NCBI GenBank assembly: GCA_018897155.1
Contig: JAHILE010000003.1
Coordinates: forward strand, 1-42,986
Length of the DNA: 42,986 nucleotides
Origin: Nanoarchaeota archaeon
GTDB taxonomy: Archaea; EX4484-52; LFW-46
Direction: 5' to 3'
Positions 9,474-16,626 of this stretch are shown here, in pieces. The notes beneath the pieces were generated by a model. The model was not told the DNA's origin and ran no database searches. It saw only the letters and a program-made list of their open reading frames with translations. A program made the translations under genes and the position numbers. Every line of letters begins with the position of its first letter. Positions within the stretch are counted from its first letter, which is position 1.

Positions 9474-9805
9474 AAGCAACACAAAAAGTAATGTATAACA
9501 AGTGATTACATTTGCAAGTAACGGTGTAGTAACAAATACTTTTAAAGCTACGCATTTTCTGAATCGAAAAATCATGCGCAAGACAAAAAGCCCACAGATT
9601 AATATGACGCCAACTAAACAAAAAGCATTATGAAACCATTTACAATACGTGCTGTTCGTATAAAAAATACAACTATAACATCAACAGGATAACCTCGAAA
9701 TTAGAAATTTCAGAGAAACCGTTTCCAATATTGGAAAGAAAAAAGGAATGCTCTAAATCAAAATAAGTTAAAATGACTAGAGCCTCTGCCGGCATCTGTG
9801 CTGTT
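9474..9805. promoter_or_regulatory. Spacer with promoter and possible operator of the XRE regulator
   Basis: On the minus strand a TATA-like CTTTAAAAG (~9540-9548) precedes GTTACTACACCGTTACTTG, a direct repeat of GTTACT with 11-nt spacing, about 45-65 nt before the ATG at 9473. The rest, to 9805, holds no gene I can support. Confidence 0.35.
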
Positions 9806-9897
9806 AGTTCGCGCCTTACAATCACATCATTTCAAGAACGCCCAGACAGATGATGTCTTTTTAAAGCCGAGTTCGCGCCTTACAATCACATCATTTC
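9806..9897. repeat. 28-nt direct repeat, two copies 64 nt apart
   Basis: The same 28 nt (beginning AGTTCGCGCC, ending CATCATTTC) occur at 9806-9833 and 9870-9897. The second copy covers the stop codon and last codons of the cysteine desulfurase gene. Between them lies a short hairpin AGACA-GATGA-TGTCT followed by five T (9844-9862). The arrangement looks like a local duplication of the gene's 3' end. Confidence 0.8.
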
Positions 9898-11045
9898 CCC
9901 ATCGGCGACATCGCTCTAAGTCTTTTTATAATCGGCGGCAGAACTTTCAGAACATAATCGATATCTTTTTCAGTAGTGCTTCTTCCCAAACTAAACCGCA
10001 CAGAACCGTGGGCTTCTTCATGCTTCTGCCCGAGCGCGAGCAAAACATGCGAAGGCTCAAGAGATTTTGAGGAGCATGCAGAGCCGGTTGATGCAGCAAT
10101 TCCTTTCAAGTCAAGATTAAGAATTATCGATTCGCCTTCGATAAATGCAAATCCGACATTTGCATTGTTGGGCAGGCGGCTTGACGGATGGCCGTTAAGC
10201 CAAGTGTTTTCTATCTGCAAACATCCATTGATAAGTTTGTCGCGCAAAGAAGAAAGTTTTTTTGCGTCCGTGTCCATTCGCGCCATTCCGATTTCTGCGG
10301 CTTTTGCAAAACCGACAATTCCTGCGACATTTTCAGTGCTTGAGCGCAGTCCCCGCTCGTGTCCGCCTCCGTGAAAAAGCGGCTCGATTTTTATGCCGCG
10401 CTTTTTGTAAAATGCACCGACGCCTTTAGGGCCGTAAATTTTATGCGCGTTAATAGTAACTAAATCCAAATTATCTGCCCTGACATCAAGCGGAATTTTT
10501 GTAAAGCTCTGGCACGCGTCAGTATGAAAATAAACATTTTTTTCGCGGCAAATTTTTCCAATCTCGCGTATCGGCTCAATTGTTCCGATTTCGTTGTTCG
10601 CATGCATAACTGAAACTAATATTGTATCGCTTTGTATTGCTTTTTTTACATCATCTGGATTAACCAAACCGTATTTGTCAACAGAAAGAAAAGTTACAGA
10701 AAAACCTTGAGACTCAAGCCATTGCGATGAATGAATGACACAATCATGCTCAATCTTTGTAGTGATTATATGCTTTCCTTTATTGCGATTTGCAAATGCG
10801 ATTCCTTTAAGTATTGTGTTGTTTGACTCGGTGCCGCTTGATGTGAAATATATTTCGTCCTCTTCCGCATTCAATGCTTTCGCAATTATTTTTCGCGAAT
10901 CTGCCAGCGCAACTGCAGCCTCCTGCCCGAACTGATGCAGGCTTGAAGCGTTGCCGAATTTTTTTGAAAAGTACGGCATCATCGCTTTTTGAACTTCAGA
11001 ATCGACCGGCGTTGTTGCACCGTGGTCTAGGTATATCTTCACCAT
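9891..11045 (-). CDS. Cysteine desulfurase (NifS/IscS family)
   Basis: This PLP enzyme removes sulfur from L-cysteine as a persulfide for Fe-S cluster assembly and tRNA thiolation in the cytoplasm. At 384 residues it has the full family length. Visible motifs are YLDHGATTP near the N-terminus, FTSSGTESNN, catalytic His100 in KIEHDCV, the PLP lysine K202 in INAHKIYGPKGVG, and the persulfide Cys324 in STGSACSSKSLEPSHVL. The SSGSACSSxxxxPSHVL-type loop fits group I (IscS/NifS). No IscU scaffold gene is adjacent. The start at 11045 directly gives the conserved VKIYLDHGATTP. NifS, IscS and IscS-like members cannot be separated from sequence alone, so no symbol is given. Confidence 0.93.
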   Translation of the reverse strand: MVKIYLDHGATTPVDSEVQKAMMPYFSKKFGNASSLHQFGQEAAVALADSRKIIAKALNAEEDEIYFTSSGTESNNTILKGIAFANRNKGKHIITTKIEHDCVIHSSQWLESQGFSVTFLSVDKYGLVNPDDVKKAIQSDTILVSVMHANNEIGTIEPIREIGKICREKNVYFHTDACQSFTKIPLDVRADNLDLVTINAHKIYGPKGVGAFYKKRGIKIEPLFHGGGHERGLRSSTENVAGIVGFAKAAEIGMARMDTDAKKLSSLRDKLINGCLQIENTWLNGHPSSRLPNNANVGFAFIEGESIILNLDLKGIAASTGSACSSKSLEPSHVLLALGQKHEEAHGSVRFSLGRSTTEKDIDYVLKVLPPIIKRLRAMSPMGK

Positions 11046-11120
11046 AATTAATATAACGGCGTTATAAGTTTATATATTAATTAGGTATTGTTTTTTATAA
11101 TTTCCCGCCCGAATAGCATA

Positions 11121-11612
11121 ATGCAAAATGAAAGAATTTATATCCTTGATTCAAACGTATTTTTGCACGGCGCGCAATCCATTTTCGCGGACAAGCCCTG
11201 CGTCACGGTTTACGGCGTTGTGGAGGAAATGAAATCAAGTGCATCTGAAATTGAAATAGACAGGTTCATGCTCTCAGGGCTCCAGATACTTGAACCGTCA
11301 AAAGAAAGCGCAGATGATGTTTTGCGCGCGCAGAAAAAAACGCAGGACAAAACGTCAAAGACAGACATGATGCTGGTCGCACTTGCGCTTGACTTCAAGA
11401 AAAAAAATAAGGACTATATTATAATAACTGATGATTACGGCGTTCAGAACCTTGCAAAAGTTTTGAAAATAAATTATTCCGGCCTGAGCCAGGACGGCAT
11501 AAAAAAGCCTATTGCGTGGTCTGGAAAATGCACTGCATGCGGACATAAAACTAATGAGAAGATCTGCCCTGATTGCGGAAGCAAAGTAAAATTTCATGCA
11601 AAAAAGATATAA
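11121..11612 (+). CDS. nob1: rRNA maturation endonuclease Nob1 (PIN domain + zinc ribbon)
   Basis: Nob1 cuts the 3' end of 16S rRNA during small-subunit maturation. The start at 11121 is chosen because a TATA box (TTTTTTATAAT, ~11090-11100) lies right where a longer frame would begin, which implies a leaderless message at 11121. The PIN fold covers residues ~1-115 with acidic metal-binding positions in ILDSNVFL, KTDMMLVALALD and ITDDYGVQ. A rubredoxin-like zinc ribbon follows (CTACGHKTNEKICPDC) with a basic tail. The length of 163 is typical for archaeal Nob1. The promoter is divergent from the cysteine desulfurase start at 11045. Confidence 0.9.
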   Translation: MQNERIYILDSNVFLHGAQSIFADKPCVTVYGVVEEMKSSASEIEIDRFMLSGLQILEPSKESADDVLRAQKKTQDKTSKTDMMLVALALDFKKKNKDYIIITDDYGVQNLAKVLKINYSGLSQDGIKKPIAWSGKCTACGHKTNEKICPDCGSKVKFHAKKI

Positions 11613-11641
11613 TTTTCGCCCAATGCACAGCATGAATGGCG

Positions 11642-11697
11642 AAAAATCCGTTCGTTCCGCATTACTAACCATTATTCGCGGAACTCTCGGCTTTTTT
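11642..11697. repeat. Dispersed hairpin element, copy A
   Basis: Read on the minus strand it is AAAAAAGCCGAGAG, then an internal hairpin with arms TTCCGC and GCGGAA, then CGAACGGATTTTT. The two outer blocks recur at 39734-39761 and 40572-40597. It begins 30 nt after the nob1 stop and ends 34 nt before tRNA-Ala. Confidence 0.7.
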
Positions 11698-11731
11698 GTT
11701 TGCCATGTATAAAATGTTGCAAACAAAAAAC

Positions 11732-11879
11732 GGGCCTGTGGTCTAACGGTATGACGCTGCCATGGCACAAGGTCTTGAAAATCCAAGATTTTCAAGCTTT
11801 CCAAACTCTTTCGAGTTTGAAAATTCCTCAGAACCTTATATATTGGCAGAGGCTCCGCGTTCGATTCGCGGCAGGTCCA
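11732..11879 (+). tRNA. tRNA-Ala(GGC) with a 76-nt intron
   Basis: The acceptor stem GGGCCTG pairs with CAGGTCC and contains G3·U70, the alanine identity pair, with A73 as discriminator. The D arm is GTCT-AACGGTA-TGAC, the anticodon stem is CTGCC/GGCAG, and the loop reads A-T-GGC-A, giving anticodon GGC. The T arm is CCGCG-TTCGATT-CGCGG. CCA is not encoded. Exon 1 is 11732-11767 and exon 2 about 11844-11879; the intron between follows position 37, the usual archaeal site. AAGG/CCTT pairing at the intron ends supplies the central helix for the bulge-helix-bulge that the splicing endonuclease cuts. The intron holds two perfect hairpins. The last 44 nt overlap the end of the dus gene on the other strand. 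Confidence 0.9.
11768..11843 (+). repeat. tRNA-Ala intron with tandem hairpins
   Basis: Hairpin 1 is CTTGAAAATC-CAA-GATTTTCAAG (11774-11796) and hairpin 2 is CAAACTC-TTTC-GAGTTTG (11802-11819), both perfect. They are joined through TTTCAAGCTTT. The same order of blocks (GTCTTGAAA, TTTCAAGCTTT, a second hairpin, TTGAAAAT) occurs in RNase P RNA at 31934-31989. Confidence 0.75.
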
Positions 11880-12834
11880 TCAAATATCCTAGTTCCAAAA
11901 CTTTGAGAAGCTCTTCTTCGTCTTTCGTTTTTTGTATATCCACCCTTAACTTTCTCGTTCCTGGCGCGCCTATAGTAAACCAAGTTGCCTGCGCCTTGAT
12001 TTCCGCAAAGCCCTGTTTGCGGGAATATTTTTTGTAATATGCTAAAAATCGCGAAAAGGCGGAAAGCCGCCCCTCCAAAGAATGCGAAGCAGGATATTCT
12101 TTTCCAGCCAGCGCGAGTTTCGCATCACTGAAAACAAACGGATTTCCCATTGCTCCGCGGCCAATCATTAATGCGTCGCATCCCGTCTCACTAAACGCGC
12201 GCATCGCATCCGCAGCAGAAAACACATCGCCGTTCGCGATAATCGGAATATTTGCGGCTTCTTTTATTTTCGCGAGCAAGCCCCAGTCTGCCTTGTCCAG
12301 ATAATTGTGCACAACGAAACGCGCGTGAATTGCAATCGCATCAATTCCTACATTCTCGCAGACTTTCAGAATTTCAAAAATCTCCGGCTCTTTTTTGTTC
12401 ATCCCAAGGCGCACCTTGACAGTAAGCGGCATCTTGACAAACTCGCGCATTTTTGACAAAACAGCCTCAAGTTCTTTTGGATGGCCTGAAAACCAACCAC
12501 CCCATTTGCGCCCGATGTAATGCCTTTTCGAACAGCCGGCATTAAAGTCAATCACATCAACTTTTTTTTCTAGGGATTCTGCAATCCATCGGATATTTTC
12601 TGTGTTGTTTCCGACAATCTGCGCACCGACAGGCCGCTCTTCTTCAATAAAATCATCGAACTGCGCGCGGTCCATTTTGAATTTTCCGGCTTCAAGCATT
12701 TCGGAATATGATAGCCCTGCGCCGAATTCTTTGCAAAGAAGCCGGTAAGGCGCGCGTGATACGTCGCACATCGGGGCAAGAATAAGCGGCGTAGCTATCT
12801 TTAGCTTTCCGATTTTAAGTGGTTTGATTTTCAT
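11836..12834 (-). CDS. tRNA-dihydrouridine synthase (Dus family)
   Basis: This is an FMN/NADPH-dependent enzyme that reduces uridines in tRNA D-loops. The start at 12834 (MKIKPLKIGKLKIATPLILAPM) fits the family; the longer frame runs back through the divergent promoter. The protein is a 332-residue TIM barrel with LAPMCDVSRAPYR for FMN binding and catalytic Cys101 in DFNAGCSKRH, where the usual GCP is GCS. Further down come KVRLGMN, the HAR region, IIANGDV and MIGRGAMGNP. The last 14 codons (MDLPRIERGASANI) are the reverse complement of the 3' exon of tRNA-Ala, and the TAA stop lies inside the tRNA intron. The real C-terminus may thus be shaped by the tRNA. It is divergent from the small gene at 12898. 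Confidence 0.9.
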   Translation of the reverse strand: MKIKPLKIGKLKIATPLILAPMCDVSRAPYRLLCKEFGAGLSYSEMLEAGKFKMDRAQFDDFIEEERPVGAQIVGNNTENIRWIAESLEKKVDVIDFNAGCSKRHYIGRKWGGWFSGHPKELEAVLSKMREFVKMPLTVKVRLGMNKKEPEIFEILKVCENVGIDAIAIHARFVVHNYLDKADWGLLAKIKEAANIPIIANGDVFSAADAMRAFSETGCDALMIGRGAMGNPFVFSDAKLALAGKEYPASHSLEGRLSAFSRFLAYYKKYSRKQGFAEIKAQATWFTIGAPGTRKLRVDIQKTKDEEELLKVLELGYLMDLPRIERGASANI

Positions 12835-12897
12835 AATGGCGCCTTTTCCTATTGGCGCGAGAAAAGATTTAAATAGTTTTATAGCCATTCGAAAGTT

Positions 12898-13311
12898 ATG
12901 ACAACATTTAAGACACCTTCTTGGCCGGTTTGCAAGGTCGCACTGAACGGAGATGTGAAGGCCTACGTAGGATTTTCTAAAGAAACGGCTCTCGGTATTG
13001 GAAACGATCCCATAACTGGCGGTAACCAAAGTCAAAAAAATTATGTATTTTTAGAGCAGTATAATAGCCACATACCAGTATATGAATTAGATACATTAGA
13101 CGGACAAAAAATTGAAAGCGGCCCGGGATATCTCTTGGATGCCGAAGCTCTTAAAAAATATCTCGAAGAATCATGCGAAGACATAGTTGATATACTACAA
13201 AATTTTGGCGGCAAAATGAATTCTGAAAAAGTAAGCGAGTTAAAAGAAAATCTCAAGTCATATGAAGATGCATATATGGAGATATTTGGGCTTGAAATAC
13301 CGGCAGAATAA
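12898..13311 (+). CDS. Conserved-looking hypothetical protein (137 aa)
   Basis: I do not recognise the family. The protein is acidic and soluble, with no signal peptide or membrane helix. The first ~60 residues look β-rich (CKVALNGDVKAYVGFSK…NYVFLEQYNSHIPVYEL). The second half is helical and charged (AEALKKYLEESCEDIVDILQ…SELKENLKSYEDAYMEIFG). A TATA-like TTTAAATA at 12868-12875 lies 27 nt before the ATG, supporting a leaderless start here. The ATG is 64 nt from the divergent dus start, so the two promoters overlap. Confidence 0.6.
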   Translation: MTTFKTPSWPVCKVALNGDVKAYVGFSKETALGIGNDPITGGNQSQKNYVFLEQYNSHIPVYELDTLDGQKIESGPGYLLDAEALKKYLEESCEDIVDILQNFGGKMNSEKVSELKENLKSYEDAYMEIFGLEIPAE

Positions 13312-13477
13312 CTCCATACAAACGGTATTACAAATCATTTCTTTTTTGCAAAGTGTTCTATCGGCAATTCATAGCAGTTATCTTTTTAAACATATCTTGA
13401 CGAATACACTCAAGCGATTAAAAAAATTTAATACGATTTAAAAATCGTAAATAAAAAACAAAAATCGCAATTACGAG

Positions 13478-14248
13478 TTGATTCATATCGAAAAAGAAAA
13501 GCGCCGCCTGACCGCATACAAGACAAGGATAAAAGACGTTGTCGAAGGGAAATTCGTTTCTCTCGGCGGATTCAACCCCAGTTACGCGCTGACAAGCTAC
13601 GGATTGAAATTGTCGCGCATACACATTCTTGCAACAGTAATAAACACATATATTACAGAAGACAAGAAATACGCATTCATAGTCATTGACGACGGCACAG
13701 GCATCATCCGCTCAAAAGCTTTCCAGGACACTGCGCCGCTTGCAAACGTTAAAGTCGGCGACATCGTGGACTTCATCGGAAAAGTCAGGGAGTACAACGA
13801 CGAGCGATACCTTGTTCCGGAAGTAGTCGTACCGATAAACGATCCGAATTTTGAATCAATGAGAAAGCTTGAGATAATGCTCTTTTTAAGAAGGTGGGCT
13901 GCAAAGAGAAAGATAGTTCTTGAAAACAAAAACCTGCCAATTGAAGAACTAAAAAAAGAGATGCTTGAAAAATACAAAATCGACGAAAATGATGTTGAAG
14001 GAATTCTTGAAGCTGAGGAAAACATGAAAAGCGGCGGAGAAGTGGAAGCAGCAGCAATAGACAACAGAAGCGGCCGCGAAATCGTACTGAAAGTCATAGG
14101 CGAACTTGACAAAGGCGAAGGTGTTTCATACAGCGCGATAGTAGAAAAAGCAAATCTTCCCGAAAACGTCACAGAAAGCGCAATGAACGAATTGTTGGAA
14201 GAAGGCTCGTGCTATGAGCCGAAGCCGGGGATTATTAAGATACTTTGA
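13478..14248 (+). CDS. OB-fold single-stranded DNA-binding protein, RPA32-like
   Basis: Residues ~40-120 form an OB fold: LSRIHILATVINTYITEDKKYAFIV, then the DDGTGIIRSKAF strand, then VGDIVDFIGKVREYNDERYLVPE. Residues ~185-256 look like a winged helix (REIVLKVIGELDKGEGVSYSAIVEKANLPENVTESAMNELLEEG). OB plus C-terminal winged helix is the layout of the RPA32 subunit of replication protein A, so a role in ssDNA binding during replication and repair is likely. The only start compatible with the frame is TTG at 13478; the frame has a stop at 13448-13450. No partner RPA gene is adjacent. A TATA-like TTTAAAAAT lies at about 13437-13445. Confidence 0.75.
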   Translation: MIHIEKEKRRLTAYKTRIKDVVEGKFVSLGGFNPSYALTSYGLKLSRIHILATVINTYITEDKKYAFIVIDDGTGIIRSKAFQDTAPLANVKVGDIVDFIGKVREYNDERYLVPEVVVPINDPNFESMRKLEIMLFLRRWAAKRKIVLENKNLPIEELKKEMLEKYKIDENDVEGILEAEENMKSGGEVEAAAIDNRSGREIVLKVIGELDKGEGVSYSAIVEKANLPENVTESAMNELLEEGSCYEPKPGIIKIL

Positions 14249-14314
14249 AGACGGACGTTATACAAAATAGACTAACTGGAAGCAGGGATATGGGTGTTTG
14301 GAAGATTAGACTTG

Positions 14315-14678
14315 CTAGTTCTGTTTAATGAGGTCTTTCGCATCTTGGAGTAATTGTAATTTAACATTTTCATCCAGTACATTATATTTCTTGTTCACTT
14401 CGTCAAAATCTTCTACTCTCTTAATTATTCGCTTCGCAGCATCAAGTTTTTTAACTTCTATATCTACATCATATTCTCCTTTCATTGAAAAAAATCCCCA
14501 GAGAAAAAAATAGATGCCGGCCACAAAAAAAAGTATCTGCAATTGTGGATTAAGAAGTAAAGAATAAGGCGTTGGCAGTTCCATAGCGGTGTTATTAAGA
14601 TAGATAGGTGTCAAAAAAAACAGCAATACCCATCACAAGAAGAAGAATATTATATTTTATTGAGTTTGGTATCTCCAT
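14315..14678 (-). pseudogene. Small two-helix membrane protein, frameshifted at an A8 run
   Basis: An ATG at 14678 lies 4 nt after the stop of the upstream small gene, with AAGGTGA before it, and opens a hydrophobic reading frame (MEIPNSIKYNILLLVMGIAVFF). That frame ends after 27 codons. The +1 frame continues as LTPIYLNNTAMELPTPYS…, with a second membrane helix (LQILFFVAGIYFFLWGFF) and a charged helical tail (VKKLDAAKRIIKRVEDFDEVNKKYNVLDENV). The shift falls on eight identical bases at 14613-14620; removing one gives a single ~120-residue protein. If the break is real, translation could restart at ATG 14584. An assembly error is equally possible. Family unknown. Confidence 0.6.
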
Positions 14679-14682
14679 ACAC

Positions 14683-14865
14683 TCACCTTATCGTCCTATA
14701 AATTGCTCGACGATTCCACGAGATAAATATCGCTATGAATAATAATAGAGCGCCAAAATCTCCATAGAATTTAAAGTAAACTAAAGAAATGCCAAGTATT
14801 AGCAGTACAAAAATCAGAGCATCAAGAAATAGTTTTTTATCCACACCCAATATTTTTTTACCCAT
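14683..14865 (-). CDS. Small membrane protein (60 aa)
   Basis: The protein has two predicted membrane helices (LFLDALIFVLLILGISLVYF and FGALLLFIAIFISW) and basic ends (MGKKILGVDKK… and …NRRAIYRTIR), so both termini probably face the cytoplasm. It is the first gene of a tight two-gene minus-strand unit with the frameshifted membrane gene that follows after 4 nt. A TATA-like TATATAAA element sits ~20-30 nt before the ATG (ACTATAAATA… on the minus strand, ~14882-14895). I do not recognise the family. Confidence 0.6.
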   Translation of the reverse strand: MGKKILGVDKKLFLDALIFVLLILGISLVYFKFYGDFGALLLFIAIFISWNRRAIYRTIR

Positions 14866-15034
14866 GCTTTCTATGAGTTCATAGTATTTATATAGACCTT
14901 TTTTGAGGCGTTATTCATTAACTTCTATACCCGCCAACATCCTTCTTTTTCGGCGAATACGCGCCAAGTGCTTCTGAAGATGTCTCTAAATCCCTTTGGC
15001 GGAGGCTCTTTTCGCGGCTGACGCGCGTTTTTTC

Positions 15035-15787
15035 CTAAAATTTCTTGAGAACTTCTGCTTTTATTTTCTTAAAATCAGGAAGCTCGCCCATTATCAAGCC
15101 CGATAAATCGGGCACAAAAAGCCCTGATTTTTCCTCAAGCTTTTCGGCAAATGCTTTTTTTGAAAAAGAAAGTTTGCATACTTTCAGCTTTTTTTCAATC
15201 ATTCTCATATCAGGGGCAACGCCTCTTTTAATCAAAAACCAAATGTCGTAAACATCGCGCGCCTTGTTTCTTGAATATATCGCCCTGACTTTTTCGGCAA
15301 GTATTTCTTCGGCGCCCATTACAAAAACATCAAAAGACGGGATTTCGCGGTAAAAGGGAACAAAAAGCTCTTTTTTTGCTGCAATCGGCTTTTCCCTTAG
15401 ACTACAGTTAATGGCAACATAAGCCATGCTTTCCTTGCTTCCATTGTAAAGCGGGCCTTTAAACAATAATCTTGCATTTATCTCGTTGCCGTATTTCTCC
15501 ATATCTGATTTCCCTTCGATTCCAAGAGCAGACAGCCTTCTTAGCGCAACCTGCACAACTTTTTCGATATCAACACGCCTTTTGTTTATTGTAAAATCCA
15601 GGTCTTCGCTAAATCGGTTCAGGCTGTAGAACTTATACAGCGCGGTTCCTCCCTTGAACAATAAAGAATCCCCGCTTTCAGAGAAGATGGCAAACAAAAG
15701 CAATTCCAGAAGATAATCTTTTTCAGCATTTTTCATTGAAAGCTTTTTCGCATCAGCAATTCGCACTAGTTCTTCTTTTCTTATCAT
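15035..15787 (-). CDS. AbiEii/AbiGii-type nucleotidyltransferase toxin
   Basis: This is a DNA polymerase β-superfamily nucleotidyltransferase of the type IV toxin-antitoxin systems linked to phage abortive infection. Known members act on tRNAs. Motif I is GGTAL at 46-50, followed by SEDLDF at 60-65, the classic GGTx…SxDLDF pair that binds metal and NTP. Further motifs are AEEILAEKVRAIYSRNKARDVYDIW near residues 160-185. The length of 250 is typical. The ATG overlaps the TGA of the upstream antitoxin-like gene by 4 nt, so the two are translationally coupled. It is inferred to be functional because no key residue is missing. Confidence 0.88.
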   Translation of the reverse strand: MIRKEELVRIADAKKLSMKNAEKDYLLELLLFAIFSESGDSLLFKGGTALYKFYSLNRFSEDLDFTINKRRVDIEKVVQVALRRLSALGIEGKSDMEKYGNEINARLLFKGPLYNGSKESMAYVAINCSLREKPIAAKKELFVPFYREIPSFDVFVMGAEEILAEKVRAIYSRNKARDVYDIWFLIKRGVAPDMRMIEKKLKVCKLSFSKKAFAEKLEEKSGLFVPDLSGLIMGELPDFKKIKAEVLKKF

Positions 15788-16500
15788 AATATCACCGTAT
15801 TTTCAAGGACTCGCCATTTTTCATTTCTCTTTCCTTTTGCAGGAATGGCATATTCCAAAGGGACGAAAGAGCCGGATAGATGTTTTTTGAATTTATTATA
15901 ATAGTCAAAACCCAATGCATCAAGCAGATAGCCGAGCCGCTTTATAGCCGGTTGATTGCTAGATTCGATAGCAAAATCTGCAAGCAAGTTCATGCGCAAT
16001 ATTTTCCTATTGTGCTTTATTATGTAAGCAATCTCAGAGAAAGAGATTTTTTTAAAAAGTATCCCGTCCAGCAATGCCTTTTCAGGCTCTGCAATAAATG
16101 CTTCGAAACCTGAGATCTGTGTTTTTCGGTATCCGAAAAAATATTTCGGCCGAGTGCGTATAAATAGAATCCGCGTATTGTTAAACAATATTTCTTTTCT
16201 CGAAATGTTCCGTGTTGTTATCACCCATATATCGCGCGGCAATTGTTCGGTAAGATTGTAATGCCTTATTGCGCTCCAAAGAGAAATGTAAGATGGCCAA
16301 ACAATATTTGACGCTAAAATAAACGGATCTTTATGCACCGTGTATTTGTTTCTTTGAAGCTCGAATATATATCCTTTAATTTTTAGCCTGTGAAGGCATA
16401 GCTTTGCATATTCTGAATTGTTTTGAGTCAAATTCCTAATTGTTGCTATATCAAATACAGGGTATTCTTCCAGCTTTTTTAGAAGCTCAAGGGTTTTCAT
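15784..16500 (-). CDS. AbiEi-type antitoxin/transcriptional regulator
   Basis: The N-terminal ~60 residues form a winged helix (FDIATIRNLTQNNSEYAKLCLHRLKIKGYIFELQR in order), followed by the AbiEi domain. That domain shows WPSYISLWSAIRHYNLTEQLPRDIWVIT and FEAFIAEPEKALLDGIL, both typical of the family; the EKALLD stretch is conserved in AbiEi proteins. The protein is expected to neutralise the downstream nucleotidyltransferase and repress its own promoter. A 9-bp inverted repeat lies upstream at 16543-16564. The ATG at 16500 is preceded by a strong TATA region. At 238 residues the length fits. Confidence 0.85.
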   Translation of the reverse strand: MKTLELLKKLEEYPVFDIATIRNLTQNNSEYAKLCLHRLKIKGYIFELQRNKYTVHKDPFILASNIVWPSYISLWSAIRHYNLTEQLPRDIWVITTRNISRKEILFNNTRILFIRTRPKYFFGYRKTQISGFEAFIAEPEKALLDGILFKKISFSEIAYIIKHNRKILRMNLLADFAIESSNQPAIKRLGYLLDALGFDYYNKFKKHLSGSFVPLEYAIPAKGKRNEKWRVLENTVIL

Positions 16501-16514
16501 AGCGTAGTATGCAC

Positions 16515-16564
16515 TTCTGCTCTTTATATATTTAATATATAAAAGTTATCATTTTTGATAACTT
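16515..16564 (-). promoter_or_regulatory. AbiE promoter with inverted-repeat operator
   Basis: AAGTTATCA-TTTT-TGATAACTT (16543-16564) is a perfect 9-bp inverted repeat. On the minus strand it sits immediately upstream of the TATA-rich ATATATTAAATATATAAAG (16521-16541), 21-41 nt before the AbiEi ATG. Known AbiEi proteins bind inverted repeats at their own promoters, so this is the likely operator. Confidence 0.7.
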
Positions 16565-16626
16565 ACGTGTATTTATTATAATTTATAATGGGGCGGATCA
16601 TACGCATAGAAAACATCACGAAACTA

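Noticed and set aside
12835-13035. N-terminal extension of the dus frame
   Set aside because: It covers the divergent promoter and the antisense of the gene at 12898, and has no resemblance to Dus N-termini.
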